Part shown: one piece after another, positions 8,157-16,689 of the stretch
Layout: every line of letters begins with the position of its first letter
Numbering within the stretch: the stretch's first letter is position 1
Assembly: GCA_019117325.1 (NCBI GenBank)
Contig: DWZY01000286.1
Span: 1-43,589 of the forward strand
Direction of reading: 5' to 3'
DNA from: Candidatus Brevibacterium intestinigallinarum
Lineage (GTDB): Bacteria; Actinomycetota; Actinomycetes; Actinomycetales; Brevibacteriaceae
Length of the DNA: 43,589 bases
The notes under the pieces: model-generated
What the model was told of the DNA's origin: nothing
The model's database searches: none
What the model saw: the letters and a program-made list of their open reading frames with translations, nothing else
Made by a program: the position numbers and the translations under genes

Positions 8157-11100
8157 ATGAGCGGCTTCAACCCGCGGACTCCCTGGTCGGAGCTCGAGCG
8201 CCGGCTCTCCGACCGTGCGGCACCGGCCGATCGTCCGGTCTCGGTCGGCTCCTGGGGCCGTCCCTCCCGGATCGTGCCGGCCGGTGCGGAACCAGCGACG
8301 CCTGCTCGCGTCCCCGCGGGGACGCCCTATGCGGAGCTGCACGTCCATTCGGACTTCAGCTTCCTCGACGGCGCGTCGGAGCCGGAGGAGCTCGTGGAGA
8401 CCGCGGTCGAGGCTGGACTGGCCGGTCTGGCGCTCACCGATCACAACGGCCTCTACGGCGCCCCCCGCTTCGCTGCGGCCGCCGCGGAAGCAGGCATACC
8501 CACCGTGTTCGGCTCAGAGCTGTCGATCGGGCTCACCGAGCGCATCCCCGGCCAGGTCGACCCGGACGCGGAGCACCTCCTCGTGCTGGCCCGCGGCGTC
8601 GAGGGGTACCGGCGCCTGTCCGCGGCCATCACCCGCGCGAACCTGCGCGGGGAGAAGAACCGGCCGGTCTTCCATGCGGAGGAGCTGCACGAGGAGGCCC
8701 GCACCTCGGGCGCGTGGCAGCTGCTGACGGGCTGCCGGAAGGGGCCGCTCGCCCGGGCGCTCGCGGACCCGCAGGACCCGGACGGAGGACTCACGGCGCT
8801 GAGCCGGCTGCGCGATGCGGTCGGTCCGGACAACCTCGCGGTCGAGCTCACCCGCCACGGCCTGCCGGACGACGATGAGCGCATCCGCCACCTCGTCGAC
8901 CTCGCCGAGCGCACCGGCCTGCCCGCGGTCGCGACGAACGCGGTGCACTACGCCACCCGCGCCCGCCATCGCGACGCCCAGGTGCGCGCCGCCGTGCGCT
9001 CCCGGCGCAGCCTCGACGCGATGGCGGGCTGGCTGCCGCCCACGGCCTCGGCACGCATCCACTCGGGTGACGAGATGCTCGCGCGCTTCCCCCGGGAGGC
9101 CCTCGCGCAGTCGGTGCGCATCAGCGCCGAGGCCGCCTTCAGCCTCCGTGCCGCCGCACCCCGCCTGCCGGCCGCGCCCCTCCCGGAGGGCCGCTCCGAA
9201 TCCGCGCACCTCCACGATCTCGTCGCCGCGGGCGCTCTGCACCGCTACGGCTCCCGAGCGGTGTCCCCGGAGGCGTGGGCACAGATCGACCGCGAGCTCG
9301 AGACGATCGAGGGGATGGGCTTCTGCGGCTACTTCCTCATCGTGCAGGACATCGCCCGGTACTGCCGCGACCACGACATCTTCTGCCAGGGGCGGGGATC
9401 GGCCGCGAACTCGGCCGTCTGCTACGTCCTGGGCATCACCGCGGTCGATGCGGTGCGGTTCGGCCTCCTGTTCGACCGCTTCCTCACCCCGGACCGCGCG
9501 GGCTACCCGGACATCGACATCGACATCGAGTCCGGTCGCCGCGAGGAGGTCATCCAGTACGTCTACGACCACTACGGGCGCGACCGGGCGGCCCAGGTGG
9601 CCAACGTCATCACCTATCGGGCGAAGTCGGCGGTCCGCGATGCGGCCGCGGCGCTGGGCTACGGCCCGGGCCAGCAGGACGCGTTCTCGAAGGGGCTCCA
9701 CCGCTGGGGCAGCCTGCCCTCGGCCGAGGACAGCGGCGTGCCGGCACCGGTCCTCGCCGCGGCCTCGAACCTCCTCGACACGCCCCGGCACCTGGGCATC
9801 CACTCCGGCGGCATGATCCTCGCGGACCGGCCGATCGGCGAGGTCGTCCCGATCGAGCCCGCCACGATGAAGGACCGCACCGTCGTCCAGTGGGACAAGG
9901 ACGACTGCGCCGCGATGGACCTCGTGAAGTTCGACCTGCTGGGGCTCGGCATGCTGACGGCGCTGCACGAGATGGTCGACCTCATCGCCCGGCACACGGG
10001 CAAGCGGATCGACCGGGCAGAGATCCCGCAGGAGGACCCGGCCGTCTTCGACATGCTGTGCGCCGCGGACGCGGTGGGGGTCTTCCAGGTCGAGTCCCGC
10101 GCCCAGATCGGCACGCTGCCTCGGCTGGCCCCGCGCAACTTCTACGATCTGGCCGTCCAGGTCGCGCTCATCCGCCCGGGCCCCATCCAGGGCGGCTCCG
10201 TCCATCCCTACATCCGCCGGCGGCAGCAGAAGGAGGAGGTCACGTACCTCCACCCGCTGCTGCGCCGCAGCCTCGAGAAGACGCTGGGCGTGCCCCTGTT
10301 CCAGGAGCAGCTCATGCAGATGGCGATGGATGTGGGCGGGTTCTCAGGTGCGGATGCGGACGAGCTGCGCCGCGCGATGGGCGCGCGGCGCTCGCAGGAG
10401 CGCATGCGCAGGCTCTCCGAGCGCTTCCTCGCCGGTGCTGCGGCCCGCGGCGTGGAGGAGTCCATCGCACAGCGGATCTTCGACAAGATCGCGGCCTTCG
10501 CGAACTACGGCTTCCCCGAGTCCCACGCGATCAGCTTCGCGAACCTCGTGTACGACTCCGCCTGGCTCAAGCGCCATCACCACGCGGCGTTCACCGCGGG
10601 GCTGCTGCGCGCCCAGCCCATGGGCTTCTACTCCCCGCAGTCGCTGCTGGCCGATGCCCGCCGCCACGGCGTGGGCGTCCGACCCGTCGACGTGAATGCG
10701 TCGAGGGTGCTCGCGGACCTCGAGCCGGACCCCGAGTCCGGCGGGGGCTGGCCCGACGCCGCGGGCGGGCTCGCGATCCGCGTGGGGCTCGCCTCCGTGC
10801 GCGATCTGGGGGAGGACGGCGCCGAGGCCGTCGTCACCGCACGCGCGGACGGCCCCTTCTCCTCCGTGGGCGACCTCGCGCAGCGCACCGGCCTGCCGGC
10901 CCGCGCGCTCGAGGGACTCGCGACCGCGGGCGCGTTCGCCTCGCTGGGACTCGAGCGCCGGCAGGCGCTCTGGGTGGCCGGCGGGCAGTCGGGTGCATCA
11001 CCGGCGACGCTGCCCGGGACCTCGGGACCGGAGACCGCCCCCGCGCTGCCCGGCATGGATGCCTTCGAGACGACCCTCGCGGAGCTGTGGGCGACCGGCG

Positions 11101-11501
11101 TGACGGTCGAGGGGTACCCCACCGAGGTCCTGCGCGAGTCCCTGCGCGCCCGCGGGTACGGATCGACACGCGACGCAGGCGCGGCGAGTGACGGGGTCCG
11201 CGTGACGATCGCCGGCATCGTCACCCACCGGCAGCGGCCGTCGACCGCGGACGGGATCACGTTCTTCAACCTCGAGGACGAGTTCGGGATGCTCAACGTC
11301 GTGTGCTCGCCCGGTCTCATGCAGCGCCACCGGTCGATCGCGCTCACGAAGAACGTGCTCGCGGTGACCGGCCGCATCCAGCGGGCGATGGGGGCCGATC
11401 GTCCCGACGGATCGCCCGGGGAGGCGGTCGTGAGCCTCTACGCGCACCGGCTCGTGCCCATCGCGACGGACATCGCTCCGCGTGCTCGTGACTTCCAGTG
11501 A
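8157..11501 (+). CDS. dnaE2: Error-prone DNA polymerase III alpha subunit DnaE2
   Basis: PHP domain ELHVHSDFSFLDGASEPEELVETAVEAGLAGLALTDHNGLYG; polymerase motifs GRGSAANSAVCYVLGIT, PDIDIDIESGRREEVIQYVY, DLLGLGMLTALHEM, NYGFPESHAISFANLVY; C-terminal OB region. Confidence 0.97.
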   Translation: MSGFNPRTPWSELERRLSDRAAPADRPVSVGSWGRPSRIVPAGAEPATPARVPAGTPYAELHVHSDFSFLDGASEPEELVETAVEAGLAGLALTDHNGLYGAPRFAAAAAEAGIPTVFGSELSIGLTERIPGQVDPDAEHLLVLARGVEGYRRLSAAITRANLRGEKNRPVFHAEELHEEARTSGAWQLLTGCRKGPLARALADPQDPDGGLTALSRLRDAVGPDNLAVELTRHGLPDDDERIRHLVDLAERTGLPAVATNAVHYATRARHRDAQVRAAVRSRRSLDAMAGWLPPTASARIHSGDEMLARFPREALAQSVRISAEAAFSLRAAAPRLPAAPLPEGRSESAHLHDLVAAGALHRYGSRAVSPEAWAQIDRELETIEGMGFCGYFLIVQDIARYCRDHDIFCQGRGSAANSAVCYVLGITAVDAVRFGLLFDRFLTPDRAGYPDIDIDIESGRREEVIQYVYDHYGRDRAAQVANVITYRAKSAVRDAAAALGYGPGQQDAFSKGLHRWGSLPSAEDSGVPAPVLAAASNLLDTPRHLGIHSGGMILADRPIGEVVPIEPATMKDRTVVQWDKDDCAAMDLVKFDLLGLGMLTALHEMVDLIARHTGKRIDRAEIPQEDPAVFDMLCAADAVGVFQVESRAQIGTLPRLAPRNFYDLAVQVALIRPGPIQGGSVHPYIRRRQQKEEVTYLHPLLRRSLEKTLGVPLFQEQLMQMAMDVGGFSGADADELRRAMGARRSQERMRRLSERFLAGAAARGVEESIAQRIFDKIAAFANYGFPESHAISFANLVYDSAWLKRHHHAAFTAGLLRAQPMGFYSPQSLLADARRHGVGVRPVDVNASRVLADLEPDPESGGGWPDAAGGLAIRVGLASVRDLGEDGAEAVVTARADGPFSSVGDLAQRTGLPARALEGLATAGAFASLGLERRQALWVAGGQSGASPATLPGTSGPETAPALPGMDAFETTLAELWATGVTVEGYPTEVLRESLRARGYGSTRDAGAASDGVRVTIAGIVTHRQRPSTADGITFFNLEDEFGMLNVVCSPGLMQRHRSIALTKNVLAVTGRIQRAMGADRPDGSPGEAVVSLYAHRLVPIATDIAPRARDFQ
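8308..8325. repeat. Perfect palindrome GCGTCCCCGCGGGGACGC (copy 3)
   Basis: Read directly, in the dnaE2 5' coding region before the PHP domain (encodes VPAGT). Confidence 0.95.
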
Positions 11502-11517
11502 CGGATGGTGACGCACT
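11488..11517 (+). repeat. 10-bp x3 array at the dnaE2 stop codon (GTGACTTCCA/GTGACGGATG/GTGACGCACT)
   Basis: GTGAC at 11488, 11498 and 11508; the middle copy contains the stop codon. Confidence 0.55.
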
Positions 11518-11580
11518 CCCACCAGAAGTATGACGATTCGTGACGCAGGACGGGCGGGGCCCGCCCCCGTCGGCCACGAT

Positions 11581-11618
11581 GAGTCGTGACCCCGTCATCG
11601 AGTCGTGATCCCGTCATC
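11581..11618 (+). repeat. 19-bp x2 tandem repeat upstream of metY
   Basis: gagtcgtgaccccgtcatc / gagtcgtgatcccgtcatc. Confidence 0.9.
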
Positions 11619-11633
11619 CGCGAAGGAGCTCCC

Positions 11634-12944
11634 ATGACAGCGTTCGAGACACTCCAGATCCACGCCGGCCAGGAGCCCGACTCCCAGACCGGTGCCCGCG
11701 CGCTCCCGATCTACCAGACCACCTCCTTCGTCTTCGACTCGCAGAAGACCGCCGCGGACCGCTTCGCGCTCGCGGAGCTGGGGCCCATCTACACCCGTCT
11801 GGGCAACCCCACGAACGAGGCCGTCGAGGCCCGCGTGGCAGCCCTCGAGGGCGGCGTCGGAGCAGTGCTCGTCTCCTCCGGCCAGTCCGCGGAGTTCCTC
11901 GCGATCCTCAACGTCGCGGGCGCGGGCGATCACATCGTCGCGAGCGCCAGCCTCTACGGCGGCACCTACAACCTCTTCGCGGTCACACTGCCCAAGCTGG
12001 GCATCGAGACCACGTTCGTCGACGCGAGCGATCCGCAGGCGTGGAAGGACGCAGTCCGCGACAACACGAAGCTGTTCTTCGCGGAGTCCATCGCCAACCC
12101 CCGCTCGGAGGTCCTCGACATCCGCACGGTCGCGGACCTCGCGCACGGAGCCGGCGTGCCGCTCATCGTCGACAACACGATGGCGACGCCGTACCTCGTC
12201 CGCCCGATCGAGCACGGCGCAGACGTCGTCGTCCACTCCGCCACGAAGTTCCTGGGCGGCCACGGCACCTCGATCGCCGGCGTCATCGTGGACTCCGGCC
12301 GCTTCGACTACAGCCAGGACCCCGCGCGCTTCCCGGGCTTCAACGAGCCGGACGAGTCCTACAACGGCCTCGTGTACGCCCGTGATCTGGGGCCGGACTC
12401 CGCCTTCGGAGCGAACGTCTCGTACGGCATCAAGATCCGCGTCCAGCTCCTGCGCGACCTGGGTCCGGCCGCCTCGCCGTTCAACGCGTTCCTCATCGCG
12501 CAGGGACTCGAGACGCTCAGCCTGCGCATCGAGCGCCACGTGGAGAACGCGAAGAAGGTCGTCGACTTCCTGGACGGCCACGCACAGGTGGAGCGGATCC
12601 AGTTCGCGGGCCACCCCTCCAGCCCCTGGTACGAGCTGGGGCAGACCTACCTGCCGAAGGGCGCGGGCTCGGTCCTGGGCTTCGACATCGCGGGCGGCTT
12701 CGACGCCGCGGTCGCGTTCGTCGATGCGCTCGAGCTCCACTCGCACGTCGCGAACATCGGCGACGTCCGCTCCCTCGTCATCCACCCGGCCTCGACGACG
12801 CACTCGCAGCTCGACGGCGACGCGCTCGCGAAGGCCGGCGTGAGCCAGGGCTTCGTCCGCCTCGCGGTGGGGCTCGAGGGCATCGAGGACATCCTCGCGG
12901 ATCTCGAGAAGGGCTTCGCAGCCGCCGCCCGGGTGGCTTCGTGA
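11634..12944 (+). CDS. metY: O-acetylhomoserine aminocarboxypropyltransferase (sulfhydrylase)
   Basis: FETLQIHAGQEPDSQTGARALPIYQTTSFVFDS, PIYTRLGNPTNEAVEARVAALEGG, HSATKFLGGHGTSIAGVIVD; RBS AAGGAG. Confidence 0.96.
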   Translation: MTAFETLQIHAGQEPDSQTGARALPIYQTTSFVFDSQKTAADRFALAELGPIYTRLGNPTNEAVEARVAALEGGVGAVLVSSGQSAEFLAILNVAGAGDHIVASASLYGGTYNLFAVTLPKLGIETTFVDASDPQAWKDAVRDNTKLFFAESIANPRSEVLDIRTVADLAHGAGVPLIVDNTMATPYLVRPIEHGADVVVHSATKFLGGHGTSIAGVIVDSGRFDYSQDPARFPGFNEPDESYNGLVYARDLGPDSAFGANVSYGIKIRVQLLRDLGPAASPFNAFLIAQGLETLSLRIERHVENAKKVVDFLDGHAQVERIQFAGHPSSPWYELGQTYLPKGAGSVLGFDIAGGFDAAVAFVDALELHSHVANIGDVRSLVIHPASTTHSQLDGDALAKAGVSQGFVRLAVGLEGIEDILADLEKGFAAAARVAS

Positions 12945-12955
12945 CAGGAGGTCCC

Positions 12956-13993
12956 GTGACGGCGGAGGCACCCGCGGCCACACACCGGTCGACGACGGCG
13001 CAGCTGGGCCCGCTCACCCTCGAGACGGGGGTCGTGCTGCCCGAGGTCGTCCTCACGTACGACACGTACGGCACCCTGTCGCCGCAGGCGGACAACGCGA
13101 TCCTGCTCGAGCACGCGCTCACGGGCGATTCGCACGCGCACGAGTGGTGGCCCGGGCTCATCGGCCCCGGCCGCCCGCTCGACACGGACCGCTGGTTCGT
13201 CGTGTGCGCGAACGTGCTGGGCGGCTGCTCGGGATCGACGGGACCGCTCACCCCCGGCCCGGACGGGTCGCCGTGGGGCGCGGACTTCCCCCGCATCTCG
13301 ATCCGCGACACCGTGCAGGCGGAGCTGCTGCTGGCCGACCTCCTGGGCATCGACCGGTGGCAGGCCGTGCTGGGCGGATCGATGGGCGGGGCCCGCGCGC
13401 TGGAGACCGCACTGCTCGCCCCCGACCGGGTCGCGCGCTCCGGGATCTTCGCCGCCCCCGCGTTCTCCGATGCGGACCAGATCGCCTGGGGCCACATCCA
13501 GGTCGAGGCGATCCGGACAGATCCGGTGCGGGGCCTCGGCATCGCCCGCCAGATCGCGCACCTCACCTACCGTGCGGACGCAGAGCTCAACCACCGGTTC
13601 GGTGCACGGCAGCAGAGCACCGACCGGCCGGCGGAGGAGCCGGGGGACCGCTACTACGCGATCCAGAGCTACCTCGATCACCAGGCCGGGAAGCTCATGG
13701 GCCGCTTCGACGCGGACTCGTACGTGACCCTGTCTCGGGCGCTCATGGACCACGACGTCCGCCGAGGCCGTTCACAGGACCTGCGCAGAGCGCTGGCGGG
13801 GGCGGGCGGCAGCTTCCTCGTCGCCGCGGTCTCGAGCGACCGCCTCTACACCCCCGCGCAGGTGCGCCTGCTCGCCGACAGCCTGCCCGCTGGGACCTCC
13901 TTCCGGACGATCACCAGCTGGGCGGGCCACGACGGCTTCCTGACCGAGGCCGATCAGGTCGCCGCACTCATCGGCGAGCTGCTCGCTTCCTGA
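12956..13993 (+). CDS. metX: Homoserine O-acetyltransferase
   Basis: YDTYGTLSPQADNAILLEHALTGDSHA, VVCANVLGGCSGSTGP, AVLGGSMGGARALE; GTG start with AGGAGG upstream. Confidence 0.95.
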   Translation: MTAEAPAATHRSTTAQLGPLTLETGVVLPEVVLTYDTYGTLSPQADNAILLEHALTGDSHAHEWWPGLIGPGRPLDTDRWFVVCANVLGGCSGSTGPLTPGPDGSPWGADFPRISIRDTVQAELLLADLLGIDRWQAVLGGSMGGARALETALLAPDRVARSGIFAAPAFSDADQIAWGHIQVEAIRTDPVRGLGIARQIAHLTYRADAELNHRFGARQQSTDRPAEEPGDRYYAIQSYLDHQAGKLMGRFDADSYVTLSRALMDHDVRRGRSQDLRRALAGAGGSFLVAAVSSDRLYTPAQVRLLADSLPAGTSFRTITSWAGHDGFLTEADQVAALIGELLAS

Positions 13994-16016
13994 GCTCCTT
14001 CTCATCGGCCGGCCAGTCGGACCGGGCCCGCGCCGCGCGGTAGTAGGCGCGGGCCTCGTCCTGGCGCTGGGCCTCGGCGCCGTCCGCGATGGGCGCGCGC
14101 CGGTGCTCCGGCCCGTATCCGAACGCGTCGACCAGGTCGAGCGAGTTCTGCGCGAGCTTCGCGCACAGCGCGTCGATCGCGGGGCCCACCTGGCGAGCCC
14201 GAGCCATCGGCAGGCGGCCGTGCATGAGGTGCCAGCCCATGTGGCGCTCGATGAGGGTGAGGCCGAAGAGGTCGCGCAGGCGTCGCATCGCCTTCGCCTC
14301 CTCCGGATGGTTCCCCTCGTCCTCGATGCGGTGCATCTCCGCGTTGAGGCCCTGCCACTTGAGGAGCTCGATGTAGGCGATCGCGGCCTCGATGAGCTCG
14401 TTCTGGTTCTCGTTGAACAGGCGCGCGCCCGAGGCCTTGTCCTTCGACTGCGCCGGGCGCAGCGCCTGTGCGACGGTCGCGACCATCGTCTCGACGCGGT
14501 CGCGCAGGAGCGCCTCCTGGACCTTGCCGGACCGCACCCGCTTGTCGTTGACGGAAGCGGTGACGAGGTCACCGATCGCCCGTCCCAGGTTCGCGACGCC
14601 CGTGCGGTACAGCGTGTGCTCCGCGGCCTGCGCGCCGATGAGCCGTGCGGCACCACCGAAGTCGATGTCCTTGAGCTCCCGGGCGTAGTCGGTCAGCAGG
14701 CGCTTGCCCACGAGCTGCAGCAGGACGGTGTTGTCACCCTCGAAGGTCACGTAGACGTCCATGTCCGCGTGCAGGCCCACGAGGCGGTTCTCCGCCATGA
14801 AGCCGGCACCGCCGCATGCCTCGCGCGCCTCCTGGATCGTGTCGAGCGCGTTCCAGGTCGTCAGGGCCTTGAAGCCCGCCGCCTGCGTCTCGAGCAGCTC
14901 CTGCCCCTCCGGCGTCGTGTCGTCGCCGGAGAACACCGCATCGAAGGTGTGCAGCAGCGTGTCGTGCGAGATCGCATCCGCGTACGTCTGCGCGATGAGG
15001 GGCATGAGCCGGCGCTGGTGGCGCTGGTAGTCGATGAGACGCGTCTCCTCGACCGGCGACGTCGAGGTGAACTGGCGGCGGTCGTGCGCGTACCGCACGG
15101 CGATGTCGAGTGCCAGCTTCGAGGCGACGACGGCCGCCCCGTCCAGCGAGACGCGACCCTGCACGAGCGTGCCGAGCATCGTGAAGAAGCGCCGTCCGGG
15201 CGACTCGATGGGGGAGGAGTACTCTCCGTCCGCGGCGACGGAGCCGTAGCGGGTCAGGAGGTTGCCCCGCGGGATCCGCACCTGGTCGAACGCGAACCGG
15301 CCGTTGTCGACGCCCAGCAGGCCGCCCTTCTTGCCGTCATCCTCGATCGTGATGCCCGGCAGGGGTTCACCCGCCTCATCGCGGACCGGGACGAAGAAGG
15401 CGTGGACGCCGTGGTTGACGTCCCGCGTGATGAGCTGCGCGAAGACGACGGCCGCCCGCGCATCGCGTGCCGCGTTGCCGATGTACTCCTTCGTCGCGGC
15501 GCGGAACGGCGTGTGGACGACGAACTCGCGGGCCTCGACGTCGTAGGTGGCGGTCGTGCCGACCTCGGCGACATCGGAGCCGTGGCCGATCTCCGTCATC
15601 GCGAAGCTGCCCATGAGCTCGCCGTCGAGGGCGGGCCGCAGCCACTTCTCGTGCTGCTCGCTGTTGCCCAGGTGCATGATCGCCCCGCCGAACAGGCCGA
15701 ACTGCACGCCCGCCTTGATCTGCAGGCTGGGGGAGGCGGTGACGAGCTCCTCGAAGCCCGCGATGTACTCCGCATGGCGGCCCGTGCCGCCCTCCTCGAC
15801 CGGCAGCGCCAGGCGGGTGAGGCCCGAGGCCGCGACGGGTGCGACCGCCGCCGTCGTCGCGGCGCGCAGCTCCTCGAGCGTCCCCTCCGCGGGGAGGTGG
15901 AGGGTGGAATCGGTCGTGAGGTCGCGGATCCGGCGGCGGGCCTCGGCCCATTCGCCGTCGACCACGTCCCGCAGCACGGCCGTGTCGATGGTCAGCGGTG
16001 TCTTGCCTCGGTTCAT
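13968..16016 (-). CDS. Acyl-CoA oxidase/dehydrogenase family protein
   Basis: GSFAMTEIGHGSDVAEVGTTATYD, LLGVDNGRFAFDQVRIPRGNLLTRYG, EACGGAGFMAENRLVGLHADMDVYVTFEGDNTVLLQLVGKRLL. Confidence 0.93.
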   Translation of the reverse strand: MNRGKTPLTIDTAVLRDVVDGEWAEARRRIRDLTTDSTLHLPAEGTLEELRAATTAAVAPVAASGLTRLALPVEEGGTGRHAEYIAGFEELVTASPSLQIKAGVQFGLFGGAIMHLGNSEQHEKWLRPALDGELMGSFAMTEIGHGSDVAEVGTTATYDVEAREFVVHTPFRAATKEYIGNAARDARAAVVFAQLITRDVNHGVHAFFVPVRDEAGEPLPGITIEDDGKKGGLLGVDNGRFAFDQVRIPRGNLLTRYGSVAADGEYSSPIESPGRRFFTMLGTLVQGRVSLDGAAVVASKLALDIAVRYAHDRRQFTSTSPVEETRLIDYQRHQRRLMPLIAQTYADAISHDTLLHTFDAVFSGDDTTPEGQELLETQAAGFKALTTWNALDTIQEAREACGGAGFMAENRLVGLHADMDVYVTFEGDNTVLLQLVGKRLLTDYARELKDIDFGGAARLIGAQAAEHTLYRTGVANLGRAIGDLVTASVNDKRVRSGKVQEALLRDRVETMVATVAQALRPAQSKDKASGARLFNENQNELIEAAIAYIELLKWQGLNAEMHRIEDEGNHPEEAKAMRRLRDLFGLTLIERHMGWHLMHGRLPMARARQVGPAIDALCAKLAQNSLDLVDAFGYGPEHRRAPIADGAEAQRQDEARAYYRAARARSDWPADEKELRKRAARR

Positions 16017-16621
16017 GCGTCTTCCTTCCGTGAGGCCCACAGCCACGCGGCGAGGCGGGCGGTGATGCGATCAGTCTGGGTGTGGTCGGCGGAACGCGGA
16101 TCGGCCAGCCAGTCGAGGGTGCAGCTGCGGACGAAGCCCACGGCGCCGCGGGCCCACATGCGCTCGGCGGGGCCGGTCAGGTGCATCCGCGCGCAGAGGA
16201 GGTCGACGACGTCGTCGAGGAACGGTCCGGCGCCGTCCTCCGTCACGACCGAGTCGCAGAAGCGGTAGACGGCCGGCGAGCGGACGCCCAGCTCGACGAA
16301 CGCGGCGATCATGGCGCGCAGCGCCTCCTCGGGCGGGCCGTCGGGGGAGCCTGCCTCGTCGAGGGAGCGGCGGATGACGTCCATCGCCCACGTGCCCATC
16401 GCCTGCTGGAGGCCGCGCCGGTCGCGGAAGTACCGGTAGTAGACCGTCTTCGAGGTCCCGGTCGCCTGTGCGAGCCCGTCCATCGACAGGGACTCGCCGT
16501 GGGCCGCGATCGCGTGGCGTGCGCCGCGCAGCAGTTCGCGGCGGCGCTCGCGGCGGTGCTTCTCCCAGCGGAGGCTCCGGCCATCGCGCAGCTCCGCATC
16601 GGTGGTCGCAGGGACTTTCAT
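16013..16621 (-). CDS. TetR-family transcriptional regulator
   Basis: N-terminal HTH ERRRELLRGARHAIAAHGESLSMDGLAQATGTSKTVYYRYFRDRRGL; ATGA overlap with the downstream acyl-CoA gene. Confidence 0.93.
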   Translation of the reverse strand: MKVPATTDAELRDGRSLRWEKHRRERRRELLRGARHAIAAHGESLSMDGLAQATGTSKTVYYRYFRDRRGLQQAMGTWAMDVIRRSLDEAGSPDGPPEEALRAMIAAFVELGVRSPAVYRFCDSVVTEDGAGPFLDDVVDLLCARMHLTGPAERMWARGAVGFVRSCTLDWLADPRSADHTQTDRITARLAAWLWASRKEDA

Positions 16622-16630
16622 GTGACAGAC

Positions 16631-16652
16631 GGTATCAGGTACGGTCGGTATC
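16631..16652. promoter_or_regulatory. Candidate TetR operator: GGTATC direct repeat with 16-bp spacing
   Basis: ggtatcaggtacggtcggtatc between the divergent TetR and thiolase genes. Confidence 0.4.
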
Positions 16653-16689
16653 GGTGAACCGCCTCACACCCTCGGAAGGGACACATCAC

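Noticed and set aside
9275-11191. 638-aa plus-strand ORF inside dnaE2
   Set aside because: Out-of-frame Gly/Arg/Pro-rich shadow of dnaE2.
11502-11633. SAM riboswitch upstream of metY
   Set aside because: Only about 130 nt, no recognisable conserved core; the visible structure is a 19-bp direct repeat.
14103-16268. 721-aa plus-strand ORF opposite the acyl-CoA gene
   Set aside because: Antisense shadow ORF; the minus-strand gene has clear family motifs.
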